Shown here: positions 1 to 6,835 of the stretch, one piece after another
How the letters are laid out: each line of letters starts with the position of its first letter
Numbering within the stretch: the stretch's first letter is position 1
Translations under genes and position numbers: made by a program
Source of the DNA: Pseudomonadota bacterium
Lineage (GTDB): Bacteria; Pseudomonadota; Gammaproteobacteria; Xanthomonadales; Xanthomonadaceae
Direction of reading: 5' to 3'
Length of the DNA: 21,166 bases
NCBI GenBank assembly: GCA_023444765.1
Contig: JAEXLY010000307.1
Coordinates: forward strand, 1 to 21,166
Notes under the pieces: generated by a model
Told to the model about the DNA's origin: nothing
What the model saw: the letters and a program-made list of their open reading frames with translations, nothing else
Database searches by the model: none

Positions 1-39
1 CTCTCGACCCTTCGGGGTCAGGCGGGCATTCTTGTGCAT
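1..39 (-). CDS. IS481-family transposase, N-terminal 13 codons only
   Basis: The minus strand from the ATG at 37-39 reads MHKNARLTPKGRE, the hallmark beginning of IS481-family DDE transposases, which continue into a helix-turn-helix and an rve integrase core. The gene runs off the left edge, so its integrity cannot be judged. A GAGGGG ribosome site lies about 7 bases upstream of the start. The enzyme would cut and join the element's ends during transposition. Confidence 0.8.
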   Translation of the reverse strand, partial: MHKNARLTPKGRE

Positions 40-127
40 GTTGTTCCCCTCGCTGGGATGGAAATGACGTCTGGCGACATCAGCTTCCTCCCCCGGTCAG
101 AGGGGAACAACCTCTTGAAACCTCACA
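1..127 (-). mobile_element. IS481-family insertion sequence, one terminal end (rest outside the window)
   Basis: This is the outer end of an insertion sequence that reads leftward out of the window. The end is placed at 127, where the minus strand begins TGTGAGGTTTCAAGAGG, directly beside the hexamer GCTAGG at 128-133. IS481 elements are known to insert at NCTAGN and to duplicate 6 bp, so end and target agree. Inside the element, an 11-bp inverted repeat (GTTGTTCCCCT at 40-50 and its complement at 101-111) flanks the leader of the transposase gene. The far end and the second target copy cannot be seen. Confidence 0.8.
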
Positions 128-133
128 GCTAGG
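128..133. repeat. Probable IS481 target-site duplication (GCTAGG)
   Basis: The hexamer GCTAGG matches the IS481 consensus target NCTAGN and abuts the inferred element end at 127. The CTAG core also supplies the TAG stop codon (minus strand, 129-131) of the neighbouring MerR-type gene. The matching copy would lie at the other IS end, outside the window. Confidence 0.6.
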
Positions 134-1016
134 CGGCCCGCGCGGCGCGCCGTCCCTGTTGCACCAGGCGGGAGGCGTCGTGCACCGCCTGGATCCGGGG
201 CACGCCCATGGCTTCGGCGAGGTAGCGCGCGTTCGCGCCACCGAGCCAGATCGGGACCCGTGCCGGCAGCGCCTCGTGCAGCGCTTGCAGTTCGGCCAGC
301 GCCCGCGGCGCATGGCCGGGATCGATCGAGCTCAGCGCCACGGCGGCGGTGTCGATCCGCCCGGCCACCCGCAGCAGTTCCGGCACCGGCAGCTCGGTGC
401 CCAGGTACAGCACCGGCAGCCCGGCGTCGTGCGCATGCAGGGCAGCGCCGATCAGGCCCAGTTCGTGCGGTTCGCCCGGCAGGGTGGCGAACAGGAAGCG
501 GGGACGCCGCTCTCGCGGATCGGTCCTGAGGATCGACAGCAGGCGCGCGCGCAGCACGCTGCTCACCAGCCGCTCCTGGGCGATCGCCAGCCGTCCGTCG
601 GCCCAGCGCACCCCCACCTCCTGCAACAGCGGCATCACCACGCGCGAGACGAGGATGGCCACCGGCAGGGTCGCGATCGCCACGGACAGGTCGCGGTCGA
701 ACTCGTCCACCCGGTAATCGGCCACCGCATCGAGCATCCGCCCGGGCAGCGCTTCCAGGCCGCCGTAGCCGGCCTGGCGGGTCTCGTCGAGCAGCCGTTC
801 CAGCGCCGCGTCATCGAGCCCGGCCAGGTCGCGGATCGGGTGGCCGCGGCCGGTCAGCCGGTGCAGCCGGGTCAGGCGCTCGATCATCGCGCTGTCGTAC
901 AGCCGCCGCCCCTTGCCGTCGCGGTGCGGCACCACCGCCACGTGCCGGCGCTCCCAGGCGCGCAGGGTTTCAGGGGTGAGGCCGCTGAGCTCGGCGGCTG
1001 CCTTGACCGGGAACAT
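129..1016 (-). CDS. MerR-family regulator with cobalamin-binding domain (CarH/LitR-like)
   Basis: A 295-residue regulator. Residues 1-70 are a MerR winged helix (AAELSGLTPETLRAWERRH, then the GRRLYD wing). About 85-160 is a helical bundle, and about 170-285 a Rossmann-type B12-binding domain. In CarH/LitR photoreceptors the bundle carries W-x9-E-H and the Rossmann domain E-x-H-x-x-G, whose His binds cobalt from below. Here E182-P-H184-E-L-G187 is intact and W138 and E148 are present, but the His after the Glu is R149, and the residue after the Trp is Ala, where Thermus CarH has the His that coordinates cobalt after illumination. Cobalamin binding is therefore plausible, but the light chemistry may differ. 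I chose the start at 1016; an upstream ATG at 1058 would put the operator inside the gene. It is divergent from the fasciclin gene and its stop codon lies in an IS481 target site. Confidence 0.85.
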   Translation of the reverse strand: MFPVKAAAELSGLTPETLRAWERRHVAVVPHRDGKGRRLYDSAMIERLTRLHRLTGRGHPIRDLAGLDDAALERLLDETRQAGYGGLEALPGRMLDAVADYRVDEFDRDLSVAIATLPVAILVSRVVMPLLQEVGVRWADGRLAIAQERLVSSVLRARLLSILRTDPRERRPRFLFATLPGEPHELGLIGAALHAHDAGLPVLYLGTELPVPELLRVAGRIDTAAVALSSIDPGHAPRALAELQALHEALPARVPIWLGGANARYLAEAMGVPRIQAVHDASRLVQQGRRAARAA

Positions 1017-1025
1017 GGACAGGAA

Positions 1026-1057
1026 TGTACAACTTTCGTACAGGGATAACTTGTACA
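1026..1057. promoter_or_regulatory. TGTACA-type operator repeats between merR and fasciclin genes
   Basis: Three related hexamers lie in 32 bp: TGTACA (1026-1031), CGTACA (1037-1042) and TGTACA (1052-1057). The first two are spaced 11 bp start to start, the period of Thermus CarH direct repeats (nAnnTnnACAn). The third box with its flank (1048-1058) fits that consensus fully. TGTACA half-sites are also the core of LitR/PplR boxes in pseudomonads. The array starts 9 bp upstream of the chosen regulator start and lies about 56 bp before the fasciclin start, so the regulator could control both genes. Binding is inferred. Confidence 0.6.
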
Positions 1058-1113
1058 ACCGACTAACGGTCGTCGCCGGAGACTGGCGCCCTCACCAGAC
1101 CCCGGAGTTCCCG

Positions 1114-1653
1114 ATGAACCGTTCCGCCTCCCGCTCCTCCATCCGCCCCCTGCTGCTGGCCCTGTCGCTGGGCCTGGCCGCACCACTGGCGTTCGCCGGC
1201 AACCACGGCGCCAGGGCGCACGCCGCCGCCGACCAGGCGCAGGCCGACATCGTCGATACCGCCGTGGCCGCGGGCCAGTTCACCACCCTGGCCGCGGCGC
1301 TCAAGGCCGCCGGCCTGGTGGACACGCTGAAGGGCACCGGCCCGTTCACCGTGTTCGCACCGACCGACGCGGCGTTCGCCGCCCTGCCTGCCGGCACGGT
1401 AGAGAACCTGCTCAAGCCGGAGAACAAGGACCAGCTGGTCGCCGTGCTGACCTACCACGTGGTCGCCGGCCGCTACCCGGCCGCGCGCGTGGCCACGCTC
1501 GACGAGGCGGCCACGGTCAACGGCGCCAAGGTCGACATCCGCACGTCCGGCAACGCGGTCACCGTGGAGGACGCGCGCGTGGTCACCGCCGACGTCAACG
1601 CCAGCAACGGCGTGATCCACGTGATCGACAAGGTCCTGATCCCCGGCGGCTGA
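1114..1653 (+). CDS. Secreted fasciclin (FAS1)-domain protein
   Basis: A 179-residue exported protein. Residues 1-28 form a Sec signal peptide (NRSASRSSIR, then a Leu/Ala core ending AFA before GN). The rest is a single FAS1 domain of about 135 residues: the H1 motif GPFTVFAPTDAAFAALP, the central LTYHVVAGRY, and the H2 motif NGVIHVIDKVLIP at the C-terminus. FAS1 domains mediate adhesion and surface interactions; bacterial single-domain forms are periplasmic or secreted and their ligands are mostly unknown. A GGAG at 1104-1107 precedes the ATG; earlier in-frame starts would run through the operator and the opposing gene. A DUF378 gene follows 26 bp downstream, probably in the same transcript. 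Control by the divergent MerR/B12 regulator is suggested by the operator repeats. Confidence 0.9.
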   Translation: MNRSASRSSIRPLLLALSLGLAAPLAFAGNHGARAHAAADQAQADIVDTAVAAGQFTTLAAALKAAGLVDTLKGTGPFTVFAPTDAAFAALPAGTVENLLKPENKDQLVAVLTYHVVAGRYPAARVATLDEAATVNGAKVDIRTSGNAVTVEDARVVTADVNASNGVIHVIDKVLIPGG

Positions 1654-1679
1654 ACCCGACCCCTTCCCAGGAGAACCCC

Positions 1680-1907
1680 ATGAAAGCGCTCAACATCACC
1701 ACCCTGCTGCTGGTCATCGTCGGCGGCCTCAACTGGGGCCTGGTCGGCGCCCTGCAGTTCGACCTTGTCGCCGCGATCTTCGGCGGCCAGGACGCCATGC
1801 TGGCCCGGCTGGTCTACGTGCTGGTCGGCCTGTCCGCGCTGTGGCAGATCATGCCGTTGCTCAAGTCCGTCAGCGTGGACGAGGTGCGCGCCCAGGCGCA
1901 CCGCTGA
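1680..1907 (+). CDS. DUF378 (YuzA-like) small inner-membrane protein
   Basis: A 75-residue protein with the DUF378 signature: a first membrane helix containing LLLVIVGGLNWGLVGA, a short linker with FDLVAAIFG, and a second helix LARLVYVLVGLSALW, followed by a charged cytoplasmic tail. The family is widespread and has no established function. AGGAGA sits 7 bases before the ATG. It lies 26 bp downstream of the fasciclin gene and is followed directly by a terminator, so the two form a short operon. Its pairing with a surface protein hints at an envelope role, but that is inference. Confidence 0.9.
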   Translation: MKALNITTLLLVIVGGLNWGLVGALQFDLVAAIFGGQDAMLARLVYVLVGLSALWQIMPLLKSVSVDEVRAQAHR

Positions 1908-1920
1908 AGCCGTCTCCCGG

Positions 1921-1954
1921 GCCGCCGCACGCCCGCGAGGGCGGCGGCGGTTTT
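1921..1954 (+). terminator. Rho-independent terminator of the fasciclin-DUF378 operon
   Basis: GCCGCCGC (1921-1928) can pair with GCGGCGGC (1941-1948), with a 12-base loop, and is followed by GG and TTTT at 1951-1954. It begins 13 bp after the DUF378 stop codon. Confidence 0.75.
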
Positions 1955-2075
1955 CCTGTGTCTGCCCGCCGGACGGAGCAACCGCGCCGGCGCGCCGCCA
2001 CGGCCAGCGCGACCGCGGCCACAGGCCGGCGGGTCCACGCCCGCGGCAGCCGTTTCGCGCGCGGTCGCAACCGAC

Positions 2076-2300
2076 CTAGTCCAGGTGCGCGGCATAGTCG
2101 TCGCGCACGTGCTGGTTGATGTAGGTGTTCAGACCGTCGCCCGCTTCCGCCAGGCGCTGCATCTCGATCACGTGCAGCAGCCCCGGGTGCCGCGCGTCGT
2201 AGCGGTAGGTGCCGCCGCGATGGAAACGGACCTCGATCCAGTCGGGCCCGCAGGCATAGGCGGCCACGCCCGAATCGTGGCCGGAGCGGTAGCGCTTCAT
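2076..2300 (-). CDS. KTSC-domain protein
   Basis: A 74-residue protein of the KTSC type. It begins MKRYRSGHDSGVAAYACG, followed by WIEVRFHRGGTYRYDA and a C-terminal segment ending YINQHVRDDYAAHLD. KTSC proteins are named for a Lys-Thr-Ser-Cys motif; in this branch the equivalent segment is GDGLNTYINQHV, so the namesake residues are not preserved as such. The domain is small and of unknown biochemical role, sometimes fused to nucleic-acid enzymes. The ATG at 2300 gives the usual family N-terminus (MKRY); an in-frame ATG at 2318 would add six residues. No strong ribosome site is visible for either start. It converges with the fasciclin operon. Confidence 0.7.
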   Translation of the reverse strand: MKRYRSGHDSGVAAYACGPDWIEVRFHRGGTYRYDARHPGLLHVIEMQRLAEAGDGLNTYINQHVRDDYAAHLD

Positions 2301-2474
2301 CGCCGGCGCGCGGGACATGGCGACACGATCGCCCGGCCTGGCGAACGGCGCGGTGAAGCCCGCACCTGCAACGCGCGCTCGACGACCCGACACCCGGCTG
2401 TGCAACCGGCGTCGCCCGGATGAACCCGCCGAAGCGCCACGTTCATCGTTCGACATCGCTTTCATGGCCGTGCG

Positions 2475-2501
2475 TGGAAAGTAGGACGCACTTTCCAGGA
2501 G
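2475..2501 (+). promoter_or_regulatory. Perfect 8-bp hairpin overlapping the ribosome site of the DUF2383 gene
   Basis: TGGAAAGT (2475-2482) and ACTTTCCA (2490-2497) are perfectly complementary around a 7-base loop. The AGGAG ribosome site (2497-2501) begins on the last base of the stem, 9 bases before the ATG. It could act as an operator in DNA or as a translation-control hairpin in mRNA; sequence alone does not decide. Confidence 0.5.
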
Positions 2502-2510
2502 ATCCAATCG

Positions 2511-2966
2511 ATGACGACCGAGAAGAAGATCCAGCACAGCCTCAACGACCTGATCGAGATCGCCCGCGACGGCAGCGACTTCTACACCGAAGCGGCGGGC
2601 AAGGTGGACAACCCCGAGCTGTCCACCCTGTTCCAGCAGATGGCCGGCCACAAGCGCGAGATCGTCAGCGGCCTGACCGCGGACGTGGCCGCGGCCGGCG
2701 GCGACCCCGCCGACCACGGCACCATGGTCGGTTCGATGCGCCAGGTGTACGCCAAGGCGCGCGCGGCGATGGGCGATACCAACTACGCCTACGTGGCCGA
2801 ACTCGAGGAGCTCGAGGATCGCCTGCTGCACGCGTTCCGCGAAACCATCGACGACAAGGACACGCCAGTGGCCGCGAAGGCCGCGGCGCAGAAGTACCTG
2901 CCGCGCGTGGTCGAGTGCCACGACATCATGCGCAACCGCAAGATGGCGCTGAAGAAGGCCAGCTGA
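2511..2966 (+). CDS. PA2169-like DUF2383 four-helix-bundle protein
   Basis: A 151-residue, strongly helical, charged protein that aligns along its length with the PA2169/DUF2383 family (ferritin-like bundle). It opens with KIQHSLNDLIEIARDGSDFY, a family-typical first helix. The second helix holds LSTLFQQMAGHKREIV, and the C-terminal half has YVAELEELEDRLLHAFRE and a final helix around YLPRVVECHDIMRNRKMALKK. The role is not established; members are often seen among stress- or stationary-phase proteins. It has no signal peptide, so it is cytoplasmic. AGGAG at 2497-2501 fixes the start. The gene stands alone, between a hairpin at its ribosome site and a strong terminator. Confidence 0.88.
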   Translation: MTTEKKIQHSLNDLIEIARDGSDFYTEAAGKVDNPELSTLFQQMAGHKREIVSGLTADVAAAGGDPADHGTMVGSMRQVYAKARAAMGDTNYAYVAELEELEDRLLHAFRETIDDKDTPVAAKAAAQKYLPRVVECHDIMRNRKMALKKAS

Positions 2967-2994
2967 CGCGCCGGCGTACCAGCGCGACACCCGG

Positions 2995-3018
2995 GACCCC
3001 GGCACTGCCGGGGTCTTT
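2995..3018 (+). terminator. Rho-independent terminator after the DUF2383 gene
   Basis: GACCCCGGC (2995-3003) pairs perfectly with GCCGGGGTC (3007-3015) around the loop ACT, followed by TTT at 3016-3018. It lies 29 bp past the stop codon. Confidence 0.85.
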
Positions 3019-3171
3019 CCTGGGCGGCCTGGCCCCGCGGCGGGAGCCGCTGCAACTGGCGGGCGGACGATGTCCGTGCTCCGCCATGTGCTGCGTTGTC
3101 ACTCCCGCAGGGGCTCCATCGGCACACGCCGCGCATCGCCGCGGCTGCCGATGCCACCCAGGAGTTTCGCA

Positions 3172-3639
3172 ATGCCGACCCTCGAGTCCCGCCTTCCGTC
3201 CCGCCCGCTGCCGCCGCAGCCGACCTACGAGGAACCCAGCGTCGCACGCTTCCTGGTCGTGCCCGGCTCGGATGCCGGCCTCACCGTGCCGGCCACGCCT
3301 GGCGGCGTGAGCGACCTGCACCTGCGCAACATCGATGCGCCCGGAGTGGCCCGCAACCTGCCAGCGCTGTTGATGTTCCGCACCCGCTACCGGGACAACT
3401 CGCGTTTCTCGGTACGGATCAACAGTTCCTCCGAGTTCCAGTTCCAGGGCAACGAGGCGCGTGCCCAGGCCTGGCACGAGGTGATCGCACCGGGCGTGCT
3501 GCGCGAGGAAGACAACGAGATCGTGCTGTTCGTGGCCCCGGAGGGCGACGGCCAGGTGGTGTTCTCCGAGATCGCCATTCTCTACACGTCCAACAAGCTG
3601 ACCATCACCCGGCCGATCGTGCTCGATCCCACCGCCTGA
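3172..3639 (+). CDS. Conserved-looking protein of unknown function, probably beta-sandwich
   Basis: A 155-residue protein I cannot assign to a family. After a proline-rich N-terminus (about residues 1-20) it shows alternating short hydrophobic strands: SVARFLVVPGS, LHLRNIDAPG, ALLMFRTRYRD, SRFSVRINSSSEFQFQ, NEIVLFVAPEGDGQVVFSEIAILY and LTITRPIVLDP. The pattern recalls jelly-roll/galactose-binding-like folds, but no binding residues can be named. There is no signal peptide, membrane helix or cysteine. AGGAG at 3160-3164 lies 7 bases before the ATG at 3172; an ATG at 3151 is less well placed. The gene stands between a terminator and egtB on the same strand, 71 bp before egtB. GC-rich third positions support real coding. 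Confidence 0.8.
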   Translation: MPTLESRLPSRPLPPQPTYEEPSVARFLVVPGSDAGLTVPATPGGVSDLHLRNIDAPGVARNLPALLMFRTRYRDNSRFSVRINSSSEFQFQGNEARAQAWHEVIAPGVLREEDNEIVLFVAPEGDGQVVFSEIAILYTSNKLTITRPIVLDPTA

Positions 3640-3710
3640 GCCGGAGGGCGCCGCGCGGGCGAGCCGGTCCTGCACCGCCGTTCACATGCCGCGATGCTAG
3701 GCTCCGGACC

Positions 3711-5024
3711 ATGTCCTCGCCCCAGGCTTTCCGCGCTTCCAGCACGCCGGCCGGAGACGTCGCGCATGCGCCCGGCGCGCAGTACGCCGCCGTGCGCGCG
3801 CGCACGCGCAGGCTGGCCGCGCCGCTCGGCCCGGAAGACGCGCAGCTGCAATCCATGCCCGACGCCAGCCCGGCCAAATGGCACCTGGCGCATACCACCT
3901 GGTTCTTCGCGCGGTTCGTGCTCGAGGACCCGTCGCTCGTCCCGGCGGGTTGGGACGTCCTGTTCAACAGCTACTACGTCGGCGCGGGCGAGCGGCACCC
4001 GCGTGCGCAGCGCGGGCTGGTGTCGCGCCCCACGCTGGCCGAGGTGCTGGACTGGCGCGAGCGGGTGGACGCGCAGGTGCTGCATGCGCTCGACGGTGGC
4101 CGGCTCGATTCCGCGCGACGCGAGGTGCTGCTGCTTGGGATCCATCACGAGCAGCAGCACCAGGAGCTGCTGCTGACCGACATCAAGCATGCGTTCTGGT
4201 GCAACCCGCTCGCGCCGACGTATCGCGCCGACCTGCCGCCGGTCCAGCGCGCACCGGCCACCGTGGGATCGCCGCAGCGCTGGCTTGCGCGCGGGGAGAC
4301 CATCGTCGCGATCGGCGCCGCCCGCTGGCCGGGCGAGGGCACGACCTTCGCGTACGACAACGAGACGCCGCGCCATCGCGTGCTGCTGCCGGCGCACGCC
4401 CTCGCCGACCGCCCCGTGACCAACGCCGGCTACGCCGCCTTCGTCGCCGACGGCGGCTACGCCACGCCCACGCTCTGGCTCAGCGATGGCTGGGACCTGG
4501 TGCAGCGGGAGGGTTGGCAACGCCCGCTGTACTGGCATGAGGATGGCGTGCGCGAGTTCACCCTCGCCGGCTGGCGGCCGCGCGACCCGCAGGCGCCGGT
4601 CTGCCACCTGAGCCATTACGAGGCCGATGCCTATGCGCGCTGGGCCGGCGCCCGCCTGCCGACCGAGGCCGAGTGGGAGGCTGCCGCGACGGCCTGTCCG
4701 GTCGACGGCAACTTCGCCGACGACGACGCGCCCCTGCATCCGCGTGCACCCGGCCCCGACGCCTCCACGGGGCGGACGCCACGGGACATGTTCGGCAACG
4801 TCTGGGAATGGACCGCCAGCGCCTACGCCTCCTACCCCGGGTTCCGTCCGCTGCCCGGCACGCTGGGCGAGTACAACGGCAAGTTCATGAGCGGCCAGCT
4901 GGTGCTGCGCGGCGGCAGCTGCGCCACGCCGCGCGGCCATGTGCGCGCCAGTTACCGCAACTTCTTCCCGCCGCACGCACGCTGGCAGTTCTCCGGACTG
5001 CGCCTGGCCAAGGACCTCGATTGA
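3711..5024 (+). CDS. egtB: EgtB, ergothioneine biosynthesis sulfoxide synthase
   Basis: A 437-residue non-haem iron enzyme that uses oxygen to join a thiol (cysteine or gamma-glutamylcysteine, depending on type) to C2 of the histidine betaine hercynine. The N-terminal DinB-like half carries the iron-site histidines: WHLAHTTWFF (H58, H61) and H146-E-Q-Q-H150-Q-E in the HxxxHxE arrangement. The C-terminal half is a formylglycine-generating-enzyme-like domain with RLPTEAEWEAAA near 315-326, MFGNVWEWT at 360-368 and LRGGSCATP near 399-407. Length and both domains are complete. No strong ribosome site is visible before the ATG at 3711. The stop codon overlaps the start of egtD, so the two are translationally coupled. 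No egtA, egtC or egtE lies nearby, so the thiol donor cannot be told from context. Confidence 0.95.
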   Translation: MSSPQAFRASSTPAGDVAHAPGAQYAAVRARTRRLAAPLGPEDAQLQSMPDASPAKWHLAHTTWFFARFVLEDPSLVPAGWDVLFNSYYVGAGERHPRAQRGLVSRPTLAEVLDWRERVDAQVLHALDGGRLDSARREVLLLGIHHEQQHQELLLTDIKHAFWCNPLAPTYRADLPPVQRAPATVGSPQRWLARGETIVAIGAARWPGEGTTFAYDNETPRHRVLLPAHALADRPVTNAGYAAFVADGGYATPTLWLSDGWDLVQREGWQRPLYWHEDGVREFTLAGWRPRDPQAPVCHLSHYEADAYARWAGARLPTEAEWEAAATACPVDGNFADDDAPLHPRAPGPDASTGRTPRDMFGNVWEWTASAYASYPGFRPLPGTLGEYNGKFMSGQLVLRGGSCATPRGHVRASYRNFFPPHARWQFSGLRLAKDLD

Positions 5025-5983
5025 ACGACGCTCCCACGATCACCGACCTGCACCCCAGCGCCGACGACATCACCGGCGACGTGCTGCGCGGCCTGGCTGC
5101 AAGTCCCAAGCGCCTGCCCTCGAAGTACTTCTACGACGCACGCGGCTCGGAACTGTTCGAGGCCATCACCCGCCAGCCCGAGTACTACCTCACCCGGGTG
5201 GAACTGGCCCTGCTCGGCGACTGCGGGCCCGAGATCGCGCGCGCCGTGGGTCCGCGTGCGCACGTGGTGGAACCGGGCAGCGGCAGCGGCCGCAAGACGC
5301 GCCTGCTGCTCGACGCGCTGGAGGATCCGGTGGCCTATACCCCCATCGACATCTCCCGCGCCGCGCTCGCCGGCAGCGCCGGACGGCTGGACCGCGAGTT
5401 CGGCGACGTCGAGGTGCTGCCGGTGCTCGCCGATTTCACCCGGCCGGTGCCACCGCCCAGGCCCGCACGCCCGGCAGACTCGGTGCTGGTGTTCTTCCCC
5501 GGTTCGACCCTGGGCAACTTCACCCGCGACGAGTCGGTCCGCCTGCTCGCCGCCATGCGCGCGACCATGGGCGACAATGGCGCCGCCCTGCTGGGCCTGG
5601 ACCTGGAGAAGGACCCGGCGCTGGTCGAGGCCGCCTACAACGACGCGGCCGGCATCACAGCAGAGTTCACCCTCAACCTGTTGCGCCGCCTCAACCGCGA
5701 CGTGGGCAGCGACTTCGACCTGGGCGCCTTCGCCCACCGCGCCCGCTACGTGGCCGGCGAAGGCCGCATCGTCACCACCCTGGAAAGCCTGCGCGAGCAG
5801 GACGTCACCGTCGAAGGCCGCCGCTTCCATTTCGCCGCGGGCGAGCAGATGCACGTGGAACAGAGCCAGAAGTACACCGACGCCCGCATCGCCGCACTGG
5901 CCGCCGACGCCGGGCTGCGGGTGGTGGATGGCTGGAACGATCCGCGCGACTGGTTCGGGTTGCGGCTGCTGCGGGCAGCGTGA
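5021..5983 (+). CDS. egtD: EgtD, L-histidine N-alpha-methyltransferase
   Basis: A 320-residue SAM-dependent methyltransferase that trimethylates histidine to hercynine, the substrate for EgtB. Family landmarks are SKYFYDARGSELFEAIT (about 34-50), EYYLTRVE, the SAM-binding loop VEPGSGSGRKTRLLL (about 83-97), VLVFFPGSTLGNF, and the C-terminal block with EQSQKYT. No ATG or GTG occurs in frame before the conserved region. The TTG at 5021-5023 overlaps the egtB stop codon (TTGA) and gives a normal length, so I take it as the start; this overlap is a typical coupling arrangement. Cytoplasmic. Together with EgtB it makes the core of ergothioneine synthesis, an antioxidant thiohistidine. Confidence 0.94.
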   Translation: MNDAPTITDLHPSADDITGDVLRGLAASPKRLPSKYFYDARGSELFEAITRQPEYYLTRVELALLGDCGPEIARAVGPRAHVVEPGSGSGRKTRLLLDALEDPVAYTPIDISRAALAGSAGRLDREFGDVEVLPVLADFTRPVPPPRPARPADSVLVFFPGSTLGNFTRDESVRLLAAMRATMGDNGAALLGLDLEKDPALVEAAYNDAAGITAEFTLNLLRRLNRDVGSDFDLGAFAHRARYVAGEGRIVTTLESLREQDVTVEGRRFHFAAGEQMHVEQSQKYTDARIAALAADAGLRVVDGWNDPRDWFGLRLLRAA

Positions 5984-6066
5984 GCGCGGGACTTGCGCCC
6001 GCCCCGGCCGGCCCGGACGATGCCTCACGCCGTTGCCGACGGCAGCCGATCCCGGGACACGCGCGG

Positions 6067-6618
6067 ATGACCCTTCCAGACCACGACTTCGACCCCGACG
6101 ACAACTACCTCGACGACACCGGGCGCACCGGGATCGACGAGGACGCCAGCACCGAGGCGCTGGTGTGGCAGCTGCTGCTGATCATCAATCCCGGCGACGA
6201 GGACGCCGCCCTGCAGCAGTTCACCGCCTTCCAGGACGCGCTGGGCGGCGTCGATGCCGACGACACCGACCTGCCGGCGCTGCTGCGCGAGGTGACCGAC
6301 TGGAAGTCGGGCTTCCATATCGCCGAAGCCGATACCGGCGGGCTTATCGAATGCCTGGTCGAACTGGCCTCCCGCTTCAACCTCGACCTCGACTGGGACG
6401 TGGAAGACCCCACCGACGACGGCTTCCTCGCGCGCGTCAGCGCCGGCGAACTGCTGCAGGCCGCCTGCGACCAGCTGCGGCTGGAGGGCTACACCCTGTG
6501 GACCTGGGAGACCGGCACCGACACGCACGCCGGCTGGATCTCGTCCAGCAGCGACGACGAGGGCGTGCGGATCATCGCTGCCGCGCTGGGATTCGACGTG
6601 CGGCCGGCGGGGGTGTGA
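6067..6618 (+). CDS. DUF6630-like acidic protein
   Basis: A 183-residue, very acidic cytoplasmic protein with no signal peptide or membrane helix. The first 25 residues are Asp-rich and low in complexity. The body matches the DUF6630 pattern as I recall it: LVWQLLLIINPGDEDAALQQF, DWKSGFHIAEADTGGLIECL, FNLDLDWDVEDPTDDGFLA, and a C-terminal YTLWTWETGTDTHAGWISS with DDEGVRIIAAALGFDVRP. Its function is unknown. It starts 83 bp after egtD on the same strand and may share its transcript. The ATG at 6067 follows GCGCGG, a weak ribosome site. Confidence 0.75.
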   Translation: MTLPDHDFDPDDNYLDDTGRTGIDEDASTEALVWQLLLIINPGDEDAALQQFTAFQDALGGVDADDTDLPALLREVTDWKSGFHIAEADTGGLIECLVELASRFNLDLDWDVEDPTDDGFLARVSAGELLQAACDQLRLEGYTLWTWETGTDTHAGWISSSSDDEGVRIIAAALGFDVRPAGV

Positions 6619-6835
6619 TTCCGTCATCCTCCGGCGCTGGCGGGAAGCGGTTCGCCGCAACGCGATCCGTACCCGCCGGATCGGCCCGGCCGCCCCTTGC
6701 CGGTGCCGTCACCCCGGCATCGTCGCCCGCTGCCTCCGGGGGGCCAGCCTCGATGCGCGCGGGGCCGCGCTGGTCGTCGCCCGGGCCGCCCACCGCCATG
6801 CTGATCGCGTCCGTCCCGGCAAGGAACCCGTACCG

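Noticed and set aside
159..1049. Long plus-strand open frame opposite the MerR gene
   Set aside because: Its protein is His/Gln/Arg-rich with no domain and mirrors the codon bias of the real minus-strand gene.
3582..4976. Long minus-strand open frame opposite egtB
   Set aside because: Arg/Gly/Val-rich shadow; egtB is a complete, well-conserved enzyme on the other strand.
6619..6835. Possible gene in the gap before the small membrane protein
   Set aside because: Frames here are low-complexity and only continue shadows of the DUF6630 gene; no start with ribosome site.
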